Source: Desulfuromonadaceae bacterium (GTDB lineage: Bacteria > Desulfobacterota > Desulfuromonadia > Geobacterales > Pseudopelobacteraceae). From it: DNA of 64,000 nt. The translations under genes were made by a program, and so were the position numbers. Below the pieces are notes generated by a model. The model was not told the DNA's origin. It saw only the letters and a list, made by a program, of their open reading frames with translations, and ran no database searches. The stretch is taken from NCBI GenBank assembly GCA_028681335.1, contig JAQUIT010000020.1, positions 1 through 64,000 of the forward strand, read 5' to 3'. This document shows positions 18,862 to 28,972 of this stretch, one piece after another. How positions within the stretch are numbered: position 1 is the first letter of the stretch; the number at the start of each line of letters is the position of its first letter.

Positions 18862-18948
18862 GGTTCGTAAGAATGATGCAAAAACAGATGAACTGTTCTT
18901 GCCAGCAGCCGGCCAAGCGGGTATTCTATCGTAATTTAGTTACGAACC
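18862..18948. promoter_or_regulatory. Promoter with inverted-repeat operator upstream of the DUF362 gene
   Basis: TTGCCA (18899-18904) and TATTCT (18922-18927) with a 17 bp spacer form a plausible promoter. TCGTAATTTAGTTACGA (18929-18945), an inverted repeat, lies over the predicted start point. A third copy of the half-site, GGTTCGTAA at 18862-18870, is a 9 bp perfect inverted match to TTACGAACC at 18940-18948. This looks like a repressor site with a distal half-site or alternative RNA hairpins. Confidence 0.5.
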
Positions 18949-18990
18949 ACCCCTTAAGAGGGCAACTTTCACATACGCCGGGAGGATCAT

Positions 18991-20094
18991 ATGAGCAAAG
19001 TTTATTTCAGCGATATGCGGGCCAGCCATAAAGAAAACCTGTTCGACAAGATTGCCAAACTGCTGACCGTTGCCGGTCTCCAGCAGACCATTGCCGCAGG
19101 TGACCTGACGGCGGTAAAGATCCATTTTGGCGAAAAGGGCAATCACACCTATCTTCGCCCGGTCTTTGCCCGGCGGGTGGTGGAGGAGATCAAAAAACTC
19201 GGGGGGCTGCCGTTCCTTACCGACTCTTCGACGCTCTATCCCGGCCAGCGCAAGGAAGCGGTCTCGGCCCTGGTCTGCGGCATCGAGAACGGCTTCGACT
19301 TCTCCTGTGTCGGCGCACCGCTGATCATCAGCGACGGCCTGCGTGGTGTTACCGAGACGGAGGTTCCCATCGACGGAGAATTACTGAAAAAAACCTACAT
19401 CGGTACCGAAATATTCGAAGCCGATGCGATTGTAGCCATGACTCACTTCAAGTGCCACGAACTGACCGGTTTCGGTGGCGCGATCAAGAACCTGGGGATG
19501 GGGTGCGCCAGCCGCAAGGGAAAACTGGTACAACACTCCACGGTTGCCCCCAAGGTTGCAGCCAAAGTCTGCGTCGGTTGCGGTATCTGCCCCCGCTCCT
19601 GCGCTCATGATGCGATCGTCATCACCGCCGGCAAAGCCACGATTGATCCTGAAAAGTGTACCGGCTGCTCGCGCTGCATCACGGTCTGCCCGGTGAAGGC
19701 GATCAACATCCAGTGGAACGAGGCGTCCGACCTGGTCATGCGCAAGATGGCCGAATACACCAAGGGGGCGCTGACCGGCAAGGAGGGCAAAGCGATCTAC
19801 ATCAACTTCATCACCCAGGTATCACCAGCCTGCGACTGCTACGGACACTCCGACGCCCCGATTGTCAATGACATCGGCATCTGCGCCTCCACCGACCCGG
19901 TTGCCATCGACCAGGCCTGCGCCGATCTCGTCAACGGAGCGCGCGGCAACGAGGGGTCGGCCCTGCAGAGCGGCCATGAGCCGGGGGGGGACAAGTTCCG
20001 CGGCTGCTGGCCGGAGATCCCGTGGGAGGTACAGTTGGAACATGGCGAGAAAATCGGCTTGGGGAGCAGGGTGTATGAATTAGTGAGGGTCTGA
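18991..20094 (+). CDS. DUF362 domain protein with two 4Fe-4S ferredoxin clusters
   Basis: This is a 367 aa iron-sulfur protein. The N-terminal DUF362 domain (MSKVYFSDMRAS... to about residue 185, including the FKCHELTGFGGAIKNLGMG region) is followed by a bacterial ferredoxin module with CVGCGICPRSC and CTGCSRCITVCP, then a C-terminal part that resumes DUF362-like sequence (PVAIDQACADLVN). Members are common in anaerobes and their reaction is unknown; electron transfer is inferred from the clusters. A GGGAGG site precedes the ATG. It appears monocistronic with its own promoter and operator-like repeat. Confidence 0.88.
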   Translation: MSKVYFSDMRASHKENLFDKIAKLLTVAGLQQTIAAGDLTAVKIHFGEKGNHTYLRPVFARRVVEEIKKLGGLPFLTDSSTLYPGQRKEAVSALVCGIENGFDFSCVGAPLIISDGLRGVTETEVPIDGELLKKTYIGTEIFEADAIVAMTHFKCHELTGFGGAIKNLGMGCASRKGKLVQHSTVAPKVAAKVCVGCGICPRSCAHDAIVITAGKATIDPEKCTGCSRCITVCPVKAINIQWNEASDLVMRKMAEYTKGALTGKEGKAIYINFITQVSPACDCYGHSDAPIVNDIGICASTDPVAIDQACADLVNGARGNEGSALQSGHEPGGDKFRGCWPEIPWEVQLEHGEKIGLGSRVYELVRV

Positions 20095-20212
20095 TGGTTT
20101 CCATCGAATCCACAAACAGAGTGGCCGAACCATAGTGCTTATCGGTTTACATAATTACAAACTGAATATTCTACTTTGATTGCCTGTATATGCGGCCGGA
20201 GACACCTTTGCC

Positions 20213-22831
20213 ATGAAATGGTTGCAATCTTTACCGATACAAATACTTATCCTGTTTCTCATGCTGCTTATGGCGTTTCCCGCTATCGGCCTCATCATTC
20301 ATTCCGGTTTCCAGGGCAGGGAGTCCGACCTTGAGTCGTCTGCAAGGTCATCAACATACCTTCTCAACAGCATCGCCTCTGAATTGCAGAGCAAGGTAGA
20401 AGCTTCACGGCAATTCATGGGGATACTCTCCCTCCTGCCGGAAGTGCGCCAGCGAAGGAGTGCCCCGGTCAACAGCCTGCTGGCTGACCTGCTTCAAAGA
20501 AACCCGATATACACCAACATTCTCATGGTTGACCGCAGCGGAGTTACCTGGGCCGGAAAGACTCCGGGCAACAAGCCTATCAACCTGGCCGACAGAAAAG
20601 CGTTCAGGGACGCCATGGCGACCGGGCTCTTTTCGCCGGGCGAATATGTTGTAGGAAAAGCGACTCAGAAGCAGATCCTCAACTTTGCCCTTCCCCTGAA
20701 GAATAGCAACGGGGAGACAGATGGTGCGATTCTCTTCGGTCTTGACCTGGAGCAGATCGGCGCCATGCTGAAGGTCGACAGGATGCCTGCCGGAACATCA
20801 TTCGGTATCTTTGACCACAACGGGGTTTTTATCTATCGGACCGTGTCCCCCGACAAGTTTATAGGGAAGCGTGACCGGCAGCAGACTTTTGACCAGATGA
20901 CGAACGGTCCCGATGAAGGGGTGATGGATCTTGTTTCCAATGACGGCATCCATCGTCTTGCTGCCTACCGCAAGGTTCGCCTTTCCAAAGACCAGCCTCC
21001 TTATGCCTATATCCGGGGAGGAACCCCCGTTGAAACAACGCTTAAAGCGGCAAATGCAGCTCTGACACAAAACGTCCTGATCATGACCGCGATCCTGGCC
21101 CTGGTATTTGCCTTGAATTTCTTTATCAGCCGCCGCCTGATTGTGGACCGGATTGTGACCCTGCAAGAAGCGTCACGACGTCTCGCATCAGGCAACCTGC
21201 AGGTCCGTATTGACGAAATCGGTGAGGGAGGAGAACTTGGCAAACTCGGGGCGGCGTTTGATGAAATGGCCGCAGCACTGGCGAATAATATGGCGGAACG
21301 TTCGCTAAAAGAAGAGGCGTTAAAGGAAAAGTCCGAACTTCTTGATCTGGCTCACGACGCCATCATACTGCGCGACCTCGACGGAAAGGTCCTGTTCTGG
21401 AACAACGGGGCAATGGACATGTACGGCTATTCATCAGATGAGGTCACCGGCAGGGTTATTCACGATCTGCTTGGCACTCTCTTCCCGAAACCGATCAGCG
21501 CAATCATGAAGGACAACATCCTGACAACTGGGCGCTGGGAGGGTAAGCTTATTCACACCGCCTACGATGGCAGAGGTATCATTGTCAACAGCAGATGGGT
21601 ATTACAGCGCGACAGAAACAATAATCCCTGGCGGATTATGGAAATAAACAGCGATATCACCGATCGGGAGAACGCCCAGAACGAGCTTCTCAGGATGCAG
21701 AAGCTGGAATCACTCGGCGTACTTGCCGGCGGTATCGCCCACGACTTTAACAACATACTGACCGGAATCATGGGAAACATCTCCTTGGCAGGGATGGCGC
21801 TTCAAGAGCCGGACAAGGCAAAAAAGTTGCTTTTACAGGCCGAGCAGGCATCGCAGCGGGCATCCGAGCTGGCCTATCAGCTGCTTACGTTTGCCAGGGG
21901 GAGCAAACCGGTCAAGAAAGCCGTAAATGCCCGCATCCTTATTGAAGAAACAACCTCGCTCGTACTGCACGGTTCCAACGTTCTGGGCAAAATCAGCATC
22001 CCGGCCGATCTCCACGCCATCGAGGTTGATGAGGGGCAAATTCATCAGGCATTTCACAATATCATCATCAATGCGGTGCAGGCCATGCCGGAAGGCGGCA
22101 CCATTTCCATTTCGGCAGAGAATGTTTCCCTTGTTGGCGACACCCCATCGTCACTTCCGGCTGGCGAATATGTCCGGTTTACTTTCAGTGACACGGGACC
22201 CGGCATATCAGTTGATAACCAGAAGAATATATTCGACCCGTATTTTACAACAAAGTCGGGAGGCAAGGGAATCGGACTCGCCTCGACACACTCGATCATA
22301 ACCAAACATGGAGGGTATATTGCCGTGCATTCCGAAGTAGGAACAGGTACGACCTTTGAAATACTCCTTCCGGCAAGCGAGCAACAGGCAGCCGAGCCTG
22401 AAACGGGCGTAACGGCATTACCTTCCACGGCACAGAATGAAATTTCCGTACTCGTGATGGATGACGAGATGATGATACGTGACTTGATGGCGGAAATGCT
22501 TGCAGAATTGGGTTATTCCGTCACAACCTGCTCACACGGAGATGCGGCGGTTGAGCTCTACACAGCGGCCATACAGGAAGGAAACCCCTTCTCCGCTGTC
22601 ATAATGGATCTGACAATACCGGGCGGGACAGGCGGCAAGGAAGCTGCGCGGCTGATTCTCGACGTTGATCCTAAGGCATGCCTCATTGTTTCAAGCGGAT
22701 ATTCAAATGACCCGGTCATGGCTGACTTTGCTGATTATGGTTTCAGCGCAACAATGGTCAAGCCATACAGAATCAGCAAGGTAGCAGAGGTGATGAACAG
22801 ACTCAAAGAGCAGACACGCATGCGCCGATAG
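20213..22831 (+). CDS. Hybrid sensor histidine kinase with Cache, HAMP, PAS and receiver domains
   Basis: This is a membrane-bound hybrid kinase. From the ATG at 20213 (preferred over a TTG 11 codons earlier) it has an N-terminal membrane helix, a periplasmic Cache-type sensor region (about residues 30-280), a second helix (VLIMTAILALVFALNFFI), HAMP, a PAS domain (about 375-490), a HisKA region with phospho-acceptor His in GGIAHDFNNILTG, an HATPase domain (NIIINAVQAM, DTGPGI, GKGIGLA) and a C-terminal receiver (VLVMDDEMM; acceptor Asp in AVIMDLTIPGG). The length is 872 aa. No separate response regulator is adjacent, so the target is unknown. The Cache domain suggests an external small-molecule ligand. 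Confidence 0.9.
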   Translation: MKWLQSLPIQILILFLMLLMAFPAIGLIIHSGFQGRESDLESSARSSTYLLNSIASELQSKVEASRQFMGILSLLPEVRQRRSAPVNSLLADLLQRNPIYTNILMVDRSGVTWAGKTPGNKPINLADRKAFRDAMATGLFSPGEYVVGKATQKQILNFALPLKNSNGETDGAILFGLDLEQIGAMLKVDRMPAGTSFGIFDHNGVFIYRTVSPDKFIGKRDRQQTFDQMTNGPDEGVMDLVSNDGIHRLAAYRKVRLSKDQPPYAYIRGGTPVETTLKAANAALTQNVLIMTAILALVFALNFFISRRLIVDRIVTLQEASRRLASGNLQVRIDEIGEGGELGKLGAAFDEMAAALANNMAERSLKEEALKEKSELLDLAHDAIILRDLDGKVLFWNNGAMDMYGYSSDEVTGRVIHDLLGTLFPKPISAIMKDNILTTGRWEGKLIHTAYDGRGIIVNSRWVLQRDRNNNPWRIMEINSDITDRENAQNELLRMQKLESLGVLAGGIAHDFNNILTGIMGNISLAGMALQEPDKAKKLLLQAEQASQRASELAYQLLTFARGSKPVKKAVNARILIEETTSLVLHGSNVLGKISIPADLHAIEVDEGQIHQAFHNIIINAVQAMPEGGTISISAENVSLVGDTPSSLPAGEYVRFTFSDTGPGISVDNQKNIFDPYFTTKSGGKGIGLASTHSIITKHGGYIAVHSEVGTGTTFEILLPASEQQAAEPETGVTALPSTAQNEISVLVMDDEMMIRDLMAEMLAELGYSVTTCSHGDAAVELYTAAIQEGNPFSAVIMDLTIPGGTGGKEAARLILDVDPKACLIVSSGYSNDPVMADFADYGFSATMVKPYRISKVAEVMNRLKEQTRMRR

Positions 22832-22902
22832 CACGACGCATGGGGTGACGCAAACGAGACACTCTTCGCGAGAAGGTGCAAATACAATAAAAAGGATACC
22901 GA

Positions 22903-23241
22903 ATGAGCCAGTTGCCAAAATGTCCCACCTGTAGTTCAGAATACACCTATGAAGACGGCGAGATGTTCGTCTGCCCGGAATGCGCCCATGAATGGCCAAT
23001 CGCCGCTGCGGAGGAGACACCTGCCGCGACGGTCGTGCGGGACGCTTTCGGCACCGAGTTGAAGGCGGGTGATTCCATAACCGTCATCAAAGACCTGAAG
23101 ATCAAGGGGTCGTCAGCGGTTGTCAAAACCGGCATGAAGATCAAGATCATCCGTCTCGTCGATGGCGATCACGATATCGACTGCAAGATCGACGGCGTCG
23201 GCGCCATGCAGTTAAAATCGGAATTCGTCAAGAAGGCGTAA
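22903..23241 (+). CDS. yjdM: Zinc-ribbon protein of the PhnA/YjdM family
   Basis: This 112 aa protein has an N-terminal zinc ribbon (CPTC...CPEC) and a C-terminal SH3-like PhnA domain ([20 protein letters not shown]). The family was named from proximity to the E. coli phosphonate operon but is not a phosphonate hydrolase in general; its function is unclear. An AAAGGA site precedes the ATG. It is 13 bp upstream of dtd and is probably cotranscribed. Confidence 0.88.
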   Translation: MSQLPKCPTCSSEYTYEDGEMFVCPECAHEWPIAAAEETPAATVVRDAFGTELKAGDSITVIKDLKIKGSSAVVKTGMKIKIIRLVDGDHDIDCKIDGVGAMQLKSEFVKKA

Positions 23242-23254
23242 GGGGAAAGAGCAC

Positions 23255-23692
23255 GTGAAAGCGGTAATCCAACGCGTTATTTCGGCTTCAGTTACCGTCG
23301 AAGGACGTATTGTCGGACAGATCGGGCGGGGGATCATGATCCTGCTCGGCGTGGAAAAGGGTGATGCGGAAGTGCAGGCCGACTGGCTGGTGGAAAAGAT
23401 CTGCGCGCTGCGCATGTTCTCCGACTCTGGCGGCAAGATGAACCTTTCGGTGCAGGAGGTCAATGGTGCGCTGCTGGTGGTTTCGCAGTTCACCCTGGCC
23501 GGCAACTGTTCAAAAGGGAGGCGCCCCTCCTTTGATACGGCGGCAGCAGCAGACGAAGGAAAGCGGCTGTACGAATACTTTGTCGCTGCTGCCTGCCGGA
23601 CCGGCCTGCCGGTGGAGACCGGTATCTTTCAGGCCGATATGCAGGTAGCGCTGGTCAATGACGGACCGGTGACCTTTATTCTGGAACGATAA
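23255..23692 (+). CDS. dtd: D-aminoacyl-tRNA deacylase
   Basis: Dtd hydrolyses D-aminoacyl-tRNAs (and Gly-tRNA-Ala mischarge) as a translation quality-control step. It begins with the diagnostic [17 protein letters not shown] and keeps the two active-site motifs SQFTLAGN and [10 protein letters not shown]. The length of 145 aa is exact for the family. A GTG start is used, with a GGGGAAAG site upstream. Confidence 0.95.
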   Translation: MKAVIQRVISASVTVEGRIVGQIGRGIMILLGVEKGDAEVQADWLVEKICALRMFSDSGGKMNLSVQEVNGALLVVSQFTLAGNCSKGRRPSFDTAAAADEGKRLYEYFVAAACRTGLPVETGIFQADMQVALVNDGPVTFILER

Positions 23693-23725
23693 CAATTACA
23701 TTCCTGTAGCGATACGGAGATACGT

Positions 23726-24562
23726 ATGACCAAAGAACTTACTCTCGGTTTTTCCCCCTGCCCCAACGACACCTTCATGTTCTACCCGCTCGTGCATGGC
23801 CTGGTGGATACGGGTGATCTCGCCTACCGGGAGCGGCTGGAGGATGTGGAGACCCTCAACCAGCTCGCGCTTAAGGGGGAACTTGATGTCAGCAAGGTTT
23901 CCTACCACGCCCTTGGACACATACGCGATCAGTACACGCTACTCCGCTCCGGCAGTGCCCTCGGGCGCGGCTGCGGGCCGTTGCTGGTGGCAGCAAACAA
24001 AGTTGACCCGGCTGACCTGCGCGGCAAAACCATTGCCGTGCCGGGGCGTTACACAACCGCCCTGCTGTTGCTGCGGCTGTTCGACCCGGAGTTGGACAAC
24101 TTCATCGTCATGCCGTTCAACGAGATCATGGACGCGGTGCTGAGCGGCACTGTTGATGCCGGGCTCATCATCCACGAATCGCGCTTCACCTACCACGGCT
24201 TCGGCCTGCACAAACTGCTTGATCTGGGTGAGTGGTGGGAGGATGAAACCGGCCTGCCGATTCCGCTCGGCGGCATCGTGGCGCGGCGTTCGCTCGGTGC
24301 TGAAACAATCGCTGCGGTCGAACGCGCTCTAAAGGGAGGTGTCGAGTATGCCCGCCGCCACCCGGGCGAGGCGGCCCGCTATATCGGTGAGCACGCCCAG
24401 GAGATGAGCGCAGAGGTCTGTGCCGCCCATATCGGGCTGTATGTAAATGATTTTTCTTCCGACCTGGGAGACGAGGGTATACGGGCAATACACTGCCTGC
24501 TGCAACGGGCTGAAGAGGCGGGGATCATTCCCGGCTCTGAGATGCCGCTCTTTGTAGAGTAA
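23726..24562 (+). CDS. mqnD: 1,4-dihydroxy-6-naphthoate synthase (futalosine pathway)
   Basis: MqnD converts cyclic dehypoxanthinylfutalosine to 1,4-dihydroxy-6-naphthoate in the futalosine route to menaquinone. The N-terminal motif LGFSPCPNDTFMFYPL and the periplasmic-binding-protein-like fold with GGIVARRSLG identify the family; the 278 aa length fits. No signal peptide is present, so it is a cytoplasmic enzyme. A GGAG site precedes the ATG. No other mqn genes are visible nearby. It ends 3 bp from the convergent M48 peptidase gene. Confidence 0.93.
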   Translation: MTKELTLGFSPCPNDTFMFYPLVHGLVDTGDLAYRERLEDVETLNQLALKGELDVSKVSYHALGHIRDQYTLLRSGSALGRGCGPLLVAANKVDPADLRGKTIAVPGRYTTALLLLRLFDPELDNFIVMPFNEIMDAVLSGTVDAGLIIHESRFTYHGFGLHKLLDLGEWWEDETGLPIPLGGIVARRSLGAETIAAVERALKGGVEYARRHPGEAARYIGEHAQEMSAEVCAAHIGLYVNDFSSDLGDEGIRAIHCLLQRAEEAGIIPGSEMPLFVE

Positions 24563-24565
24563 CGG

Positions 24566-25360
24566 TCACTTGCGGTACGTGGCAAGTACCGAGGGTATCA
24601 ACCGCTTGATGTTGGCAATGCGCGTCGCATCGGCCGGGTGGGTACTGAGAAACTCGGGCGGCGCCTGTCCCCCCTTCTGGGCTGCCATCCGCTCCCAGAA
24701 AGAAATCGCCACATTGGGATCATAGCCGGCCATCGTCATGAAGACCAGGCCAAGGTGGTCGGCCTCGCTTTCCTGCATGCGACCGTACGGCATAAGGGCA
24801 CCGTACTGAGAACCGGCTCCGTAGACCGACATCCAGAGCTGCCTGGTTGCTTCCGGCTTGGTAGAAAGTGCCGCTGAGAGCGCAGTCCCACCCAGTTGCG
24901 CGATCAATCCCTGGCTCATCCGCTCATTGCCATGCTCGGCAATCGCATGGGCGATCTCGTGCCCCATAACCACCGCCAGCCCGGCATCGTCAACAGCAAC
25001 CGGCAAAATACCGGTGTAAACCACGACCTTGCCCCCCGGCATGCACCAGGCATTGACCTGCTTGTCCTCAACCAGATTGAATTCCCATTTATAACTCTTC
25101 AAATGAGCCTGCAGGCCGGCCGCTGCAAAGTAGCGCTCCACGGCATCCTGGATGCGGGCGCCGACACGCTTGACCGTAGCGGTCTGCTGAGTGTTCTGGC
25201 TGAGCTTGTTTTCCTTCAGAAAGGTGCCGTACTGATCAGCGCTCATTGACAGCATCGAAGAGCCGGGGATCAGATTAAGCTGCGAGCGACCGGTAATCGG
25301 AACGGTGCTGCAGCCTGTCAGCAGCAGACCAATGACAATAGCGATAGAAAAACGGCGCAT
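24566..25360 (-). CDS. M48-family zinc metalloprotease, lipoprotein
   Basis: This is a probable periplasmic membrane-anchored protease in envelope quality control (LoiP/BepA-like). The N-terminus is a lipoprotein signal (IAIVIGLLLTGCSTVP, lipobox LTGC). The zinc site is VMGHEIAHAIAEHG, with the third ligand in ESEADHLG. The length is 264 aa, without TPR repeats, so it resembles LoiP/YcaL rather than BepA. A GGGAG site precedes the ATG. Confidence 0.9.
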   Translation of the reverse strand: MRRFSIAIVIGLLLTGCSTVPITGRSQLNLIPGSSMLSMSADQYGTFLKENKLSQNTQQTATVKRVGARIQDAVERYFAAAGLQAHLKSYKWEFNLVEDKQVNAWCMPGGKVVVYTGILPVAVDDAGLAVVMGHEIAHAIAEHGNERMSQGLIAQLGGTALSAALSTKPEATRQLWMSVYGAGSQYGALMPYGRMQESEADHLGLVFMTMAGYDPNVAISFWERMAAQKGGQAPPEFLSTHPADATRIANIKRLIPSVLATYRK

Positions 25361-25440
25361 AAGCTCCCCCTTCTGGATCTGACAAGATTTTTCAACAGCT
25401 TCAGCAGCGACCCTATGCAGACAAGGTCCACCCAGGACGA

Positions 25441-28400
25441 CTACTGGACTTCCACCGGCGCCAGCCGTTTGAGCACACTCTTCGCCATCTCAAGAATAGC
25501 TTCGAATGATGTCTCCTTCAACGTGCAGACCAATTTATAATCAGGAGTGAACTGGTATTTTTTCGGTTCACTGCGCATCATACCGATGATCGTATCAGGT
25601 GAGGCCGGGGTGCGCGGGTGGAACGAGATGATCACCGCACGGCCATCGAAGTCGATCTGGCGCACAATCAAACGTTTCAACAACACCCGCAGCTTCATGA
25701 CCTCGAACAGGTAGGAGGTCGCCAGCGGATACGTGCCGAAGCGGTCAAGCACCTCGTTCTGCACGTCCAGAACATCCTCTTCGGACTCGGCCTGGGTCAG
25801 TTTCTTGTAAATCACGAGGCGCTGGCCGGCATCCTTGACGTATGCCTCGGGGATGAACGCCGGAACCTTGAGGTTGATCTCCGGCTCGACCCGAAGGGCC
25901 GACTCTTCGCCGCGCATCCGCGCGATCGTCTCCTCCAACATCTGATTGTACAGCTCGAAGCCGATCTCGGTAACCGTGCCGGACTGGCGATTGCCGAGCA
26001 TGTCGCCGGCGCCGCGGATCTCCATGTCGTGGGTGGCGATGCGGAAACCGGCACCAAGCTCGGAGATCTCCTGCAGCACCCGGAGCCGCTCGCGGGCATC
26101 GGAACTGATGGCCGCTTCGCCGGGGATCAGCAGGTAGGCGTAACCGCGCTGGGTGGAACGCCCCACCCTCCCGCGCAGCTGGTAGAGCTGCGACAGGCCG
26201 AACTTGTCGGCATGATCGACGATCAGCGTATTGGCGCTCGGGATGTCGAGGCCGGATTCGATGATCGTCGTGCAGAGGAGCAGGTTGGTTTCGCCGTGCA
26301 TGAAGCCGAGCATGACCTTCTCCAGTTCATGCTCCCCCATCTGGCCATGGCCGACGGCTATTTTTGCTTCCGGCACCAGTTGCGCCAGCAGCTCCGCCCG
26401 CTTGCCGATCGTCTGCACCCGGTTGTGGACGAAGAACACCTGTCCGCCGCGACGCAGTTCGCGCAGCACCGCTTCACGGATCAGCTCTTCATTGAAACGT
26501 GAGACGATCGTCTTGACCGCCAGACGGTCCACCGGCGGGGTATCGATGATCGACAGGTCGCGTATCCCCATCATCGACATGTAGAGCGTGCGGGGGATCG
26601 GCGTAGCGGTGAGGGTCATGACATCGACCACCGCCCGGAACGACTTGAGACGTTCCTTGTCCTTGACCCCGAAACGCTGCTCCTCATCGATGATCATCAG
26701 CCCCAGGTCCTTGAAGGCGACATCCTTCTGCAGCAGGCGGTGGGTACCGATGATGATGTCGATATCCCCCTTCTTGAGACGCTCGAGAATAGCTTTCTGC
26801 TCTTTGGCGGTACGGAAGCGGGAGAGCACTTCGACCGTGACCGGGTAATCCTTCAGCCGTTCGCGGAAGGTTTCGTAATGCTGCTGGGCGAGGATCGTCG
26901 TCGGCACGAGGATGCCGACCTGTTTACCGTCCAGGGCGGATTTGAACGCCCCCCGCAGCGCAACTTCGGTTTTGCCGTAACCGACGTCGCCGCAGACGAG
27001 ACGATCCATCGGTTTGGAATGCTGCATGTCAGCCAGCACATCCTGGATCGCGGAAAGCTGGTCAGGGGTTTCCTCCCAGGCAAACGACGCTTCGAACTCA
27101 CGGTACATCTCGTCGGGGGGGGAAAAGGAGTAACCTTCCGAGAGCTGCCGCTTAGCATAAATTTCCAGCAGCTCACCGGCCAACTCCTCGATGTTTTTGC
27201 GCGCCTTCCCCTTTGATTTTTCCCAGGAGACACCGCCCAGCTTGTCCAGCGAAGGAGCGCTCCCTTCCGGACCGACATAGCGTTGCACCAGCCCGAGACG
27301 ATCAACCGGCAGAAACAGCTTGTCCGAACCGGCGTATTCCAGCAACAGGAAATCGCCGGCGGTATTGCCGACACTGATATGCTGCAGCCCGCGGTACAGA
27401 CCGATACCATGGTCGATATGCACCATGTAGTCGCCCGGCTTCAGCTCCGCCAGCGACGCGAGGAGTTGCTTTTTGCGTACCTCGGAAACACCGCGCCGCT
27501 TGACCCGCTTGCCGAACAGCTCTTCTTCGGCGATTAGGACCAGATGAGAGTATGGCAGGCGAAAACCGCGGGAGATGTCGCCGACGAGGATTTTGACCAG
27601 AGGCAGAGCTGTTTTCTGCGGGGCAACAGCGCCGACAACATCACCAAAACCCTCTTCGGTGATGGAGCAGGGAATATCGTACGGCCCCAGAAGATCCTTG
27701 AGGCGCTCGGCCTGCGGCTGCTGATGGCAGGCGATCGCGACCAGGTGTCCACCGTCAAGCCATTGGCGCAGGGAACGCGCCAGCGGCGCCAGGGCGTGAC
27801 TGCTCTCCTTCGACACACTCACACGCAGGTCGCTGTTTTCTTCGCAGGGAATGACAATTGTCGCCGTTCCACCGGGAGTTTCCAGTGCCAGGCCGGATAT
27901 TTCAACGATGCGCCGTGCAGCGACAATCCCGCCAAACCCGGCTTCGTCAAGGAACAGTTCGCCCGACGGAGAGTGGGCCAGGCCGGCCGCCGCAGCCTTG
28001 ACCACTCCGGCCTCGACCTCCTCGCACAGAGTGAGGACGGCGTAGTTGATCGCTTCCGGATCGAGCAGGATCAGCGGGGCGGCGGGAGAATAGTCGAAGA
28101 TAGTCTCAAGGCCGGGATGGAGGAGCGGCTGCAGAAAGTCGACCCCCTGGAAGTAAACCGCGTTGTGCAGATCCTCCAAAATCGTACGGCGGCGATTGGC
28201 CGGGATATCAAGGTCATCGCAAAGCTGTTTCAGGCGCGGAGCGATGTCGGCCAGGACTTCGTCCGACAACAACAGTTCCCGCGACGGCAGCAACACCAGC
28301 TCCTCGACCGGCTGCAGGGATCGTTGCGTCAGCGGGTCAAAAGCACGCACGGTCTCGGCCGTGTCGCCGAAAAATTCGATTCTGACCGGCGTCGGCAGGT

Positions 28401-28953
28401 TCGGCGGAAAGATATCCAGAATACCGCCACGCACGGCAAACGTGCCACGATCCTCCACCAGCGGCACATTGGCATACCCCATCCGCACCAACCGCGCGAG
28501 CAGATCATCCCGGTCAAACTCTTCGCCGGGGAGAAGATAACAGGAGGCATCGTTCAGGATCTTCCATGGCAGCACCCGCTGCAACGCCGCCGCCACCGGC
28601 ATGACGGTTATCCGGGAGAGGCCGTTTTGCAAACGGAAGAGAGTATCCAGACGGGCACCGGTAACATCCGGGTGCGGAGACGAAGCTGAAAACGGTACGA
28701 GATCCCAGGCAGGAAAGAGGAGCGCATGCAGATCTCCTCCCGACAAAAAGGTCAACTCACGGCAGAATTCCTCGGCCGCTTCCTGGCTAGGCGCCAGCAC
28801 CAGCGGATTATCAAGCCCTGCACGCACCAGCTCTGCAACCAAAAGAGCAGGTGATGAGCCCTTCAGGCCGGGAATGGTGATACGGCGTTCGCCGCTGCGG
28901 AACGCGGCAATGCTGTCAGTAACTTGTGGGATCAAAAGAGGCATAGTGGTCAT
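25441..28953 (-). CDS. mfd: Transcription-repair coupling factor
   Basis: Mfd removes RNA polymerase stalled at DNA lesions and recruits UvrA. The 1170 aa protein shows the N-terminal UvrB-like region, the CarD-like RNA polymerase interaction domain (GDYMVHIDHGIGLYRGL), the SF2 translocase with Walker A GDVGYGKTEVALR and DEEQ box IIDEEQRFGV, and a C-terminal TRCF domain. No clear ribosome binding site is seen; a second ATG lies three codons in. uvrA is encoded at 34 kb. Confidence 0.96.
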   Translation of the reverse strand: MTTMPLLIPQVTDSIAAFRSGERRITIPGLKGSSPALLVAELVRAGLDNPLVLAPSQEAAEEFCRELTFLSGGDLHALLFPAWDLVPFSASSPHPDVTGARLDTLFRLQNGLSRITVMPVAAALQRVLPWKILNDASCYLLPGEEFDRDDLLARLVRMGYANVPLVEDRGTFAVRGGILDIFPPNLPTPVRIEFFGDTAETVRAFDPLTQRSLQPVEELVLLPSRELLLSDEVLADIAPRLKQLCDDLDIPANRRRTILEDLHNAVYFQGVDFLQPLLHPGLETIFDYSPAAPLILLDPEAINYAVLTLCEEVEAGVVKAAAAGLAHSPSGELFLDEAGFGGIVAARRIVEISGLALETPGGTATIVIPCEENSDLRVSVSKESSHALAPLARSLRQWLDGGHLVAIACHQQPQAERLKDLLGPYDIPCSITEEGFGDVVGAVAPQKTALPLVKILVGDISRGFRLPYSHLVLIAEEELFGKRVKRRGVSEVRKKQLLASLAELKPGDYMVHIDHGIGLYRGLQHISVGNTAGDFLLLEYAGSDKLFLPVDRLGLVQRYVGPEGSAPSLDKLGGVSWEKSKGKARKNIEELAGELLEIYAKRQLSEGYSFSPPDEMYREFEASFAWEETPDQLSAIQDVLADMQHSKPMDRLVCGDVGYGKTEVALRGAFKSALDGKQVGILVPTTILAQQHYETFRERLKDYPVTVEVLSRFRTAKEQKAILERLKKGDIDIIIGTHRLLQKDVAFKDLGLMIIDEEQRFGVKDKERLKSFRAVVDVMTLTATPIPRTLYMSMMGIRDLSIIDTPPVDRLAVKTIVSRFNEELIREAVLRELRRGGQVFFVHNRVQTIGKRAELLAQLVPEAKIAVGHGQMGEHELEKVMLGFMHGETNLLLCTTIIESGLDIPSANTLIVDHADKFGLSQLYQLRGRVGRSTQRGYAYLLIPGEAAISSDARERLRVLQEISELGAGFRIATHDMEIRGAGDMLGNRQSGTVTEIGFELYNQMLEETIARMRGEESALRVEPEINLKVPAFIPEAYVKDAGQRLVIYKKLTQAESEEDVLDVQNEVLDRFGTYPLATSYLFEVMKLRVLLKRLIVRQIDFDGRAVIISFHPRTPASPDTIIGMMRSEPKKYQFTPDYKLVCTLKETSFEAILEMAKSVLKRLAPVEVQ

Positions 28954-28972
28954 AGGTGTAGAGGTTATTCGA

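Noticed and set aside
27544-28689. Long open frame antisense to mfd (381 codons)
   Set aside because: It lies fully opposite a clear Mfd, has no recognisable domain and is explained by the codon structure of the opposite gene.
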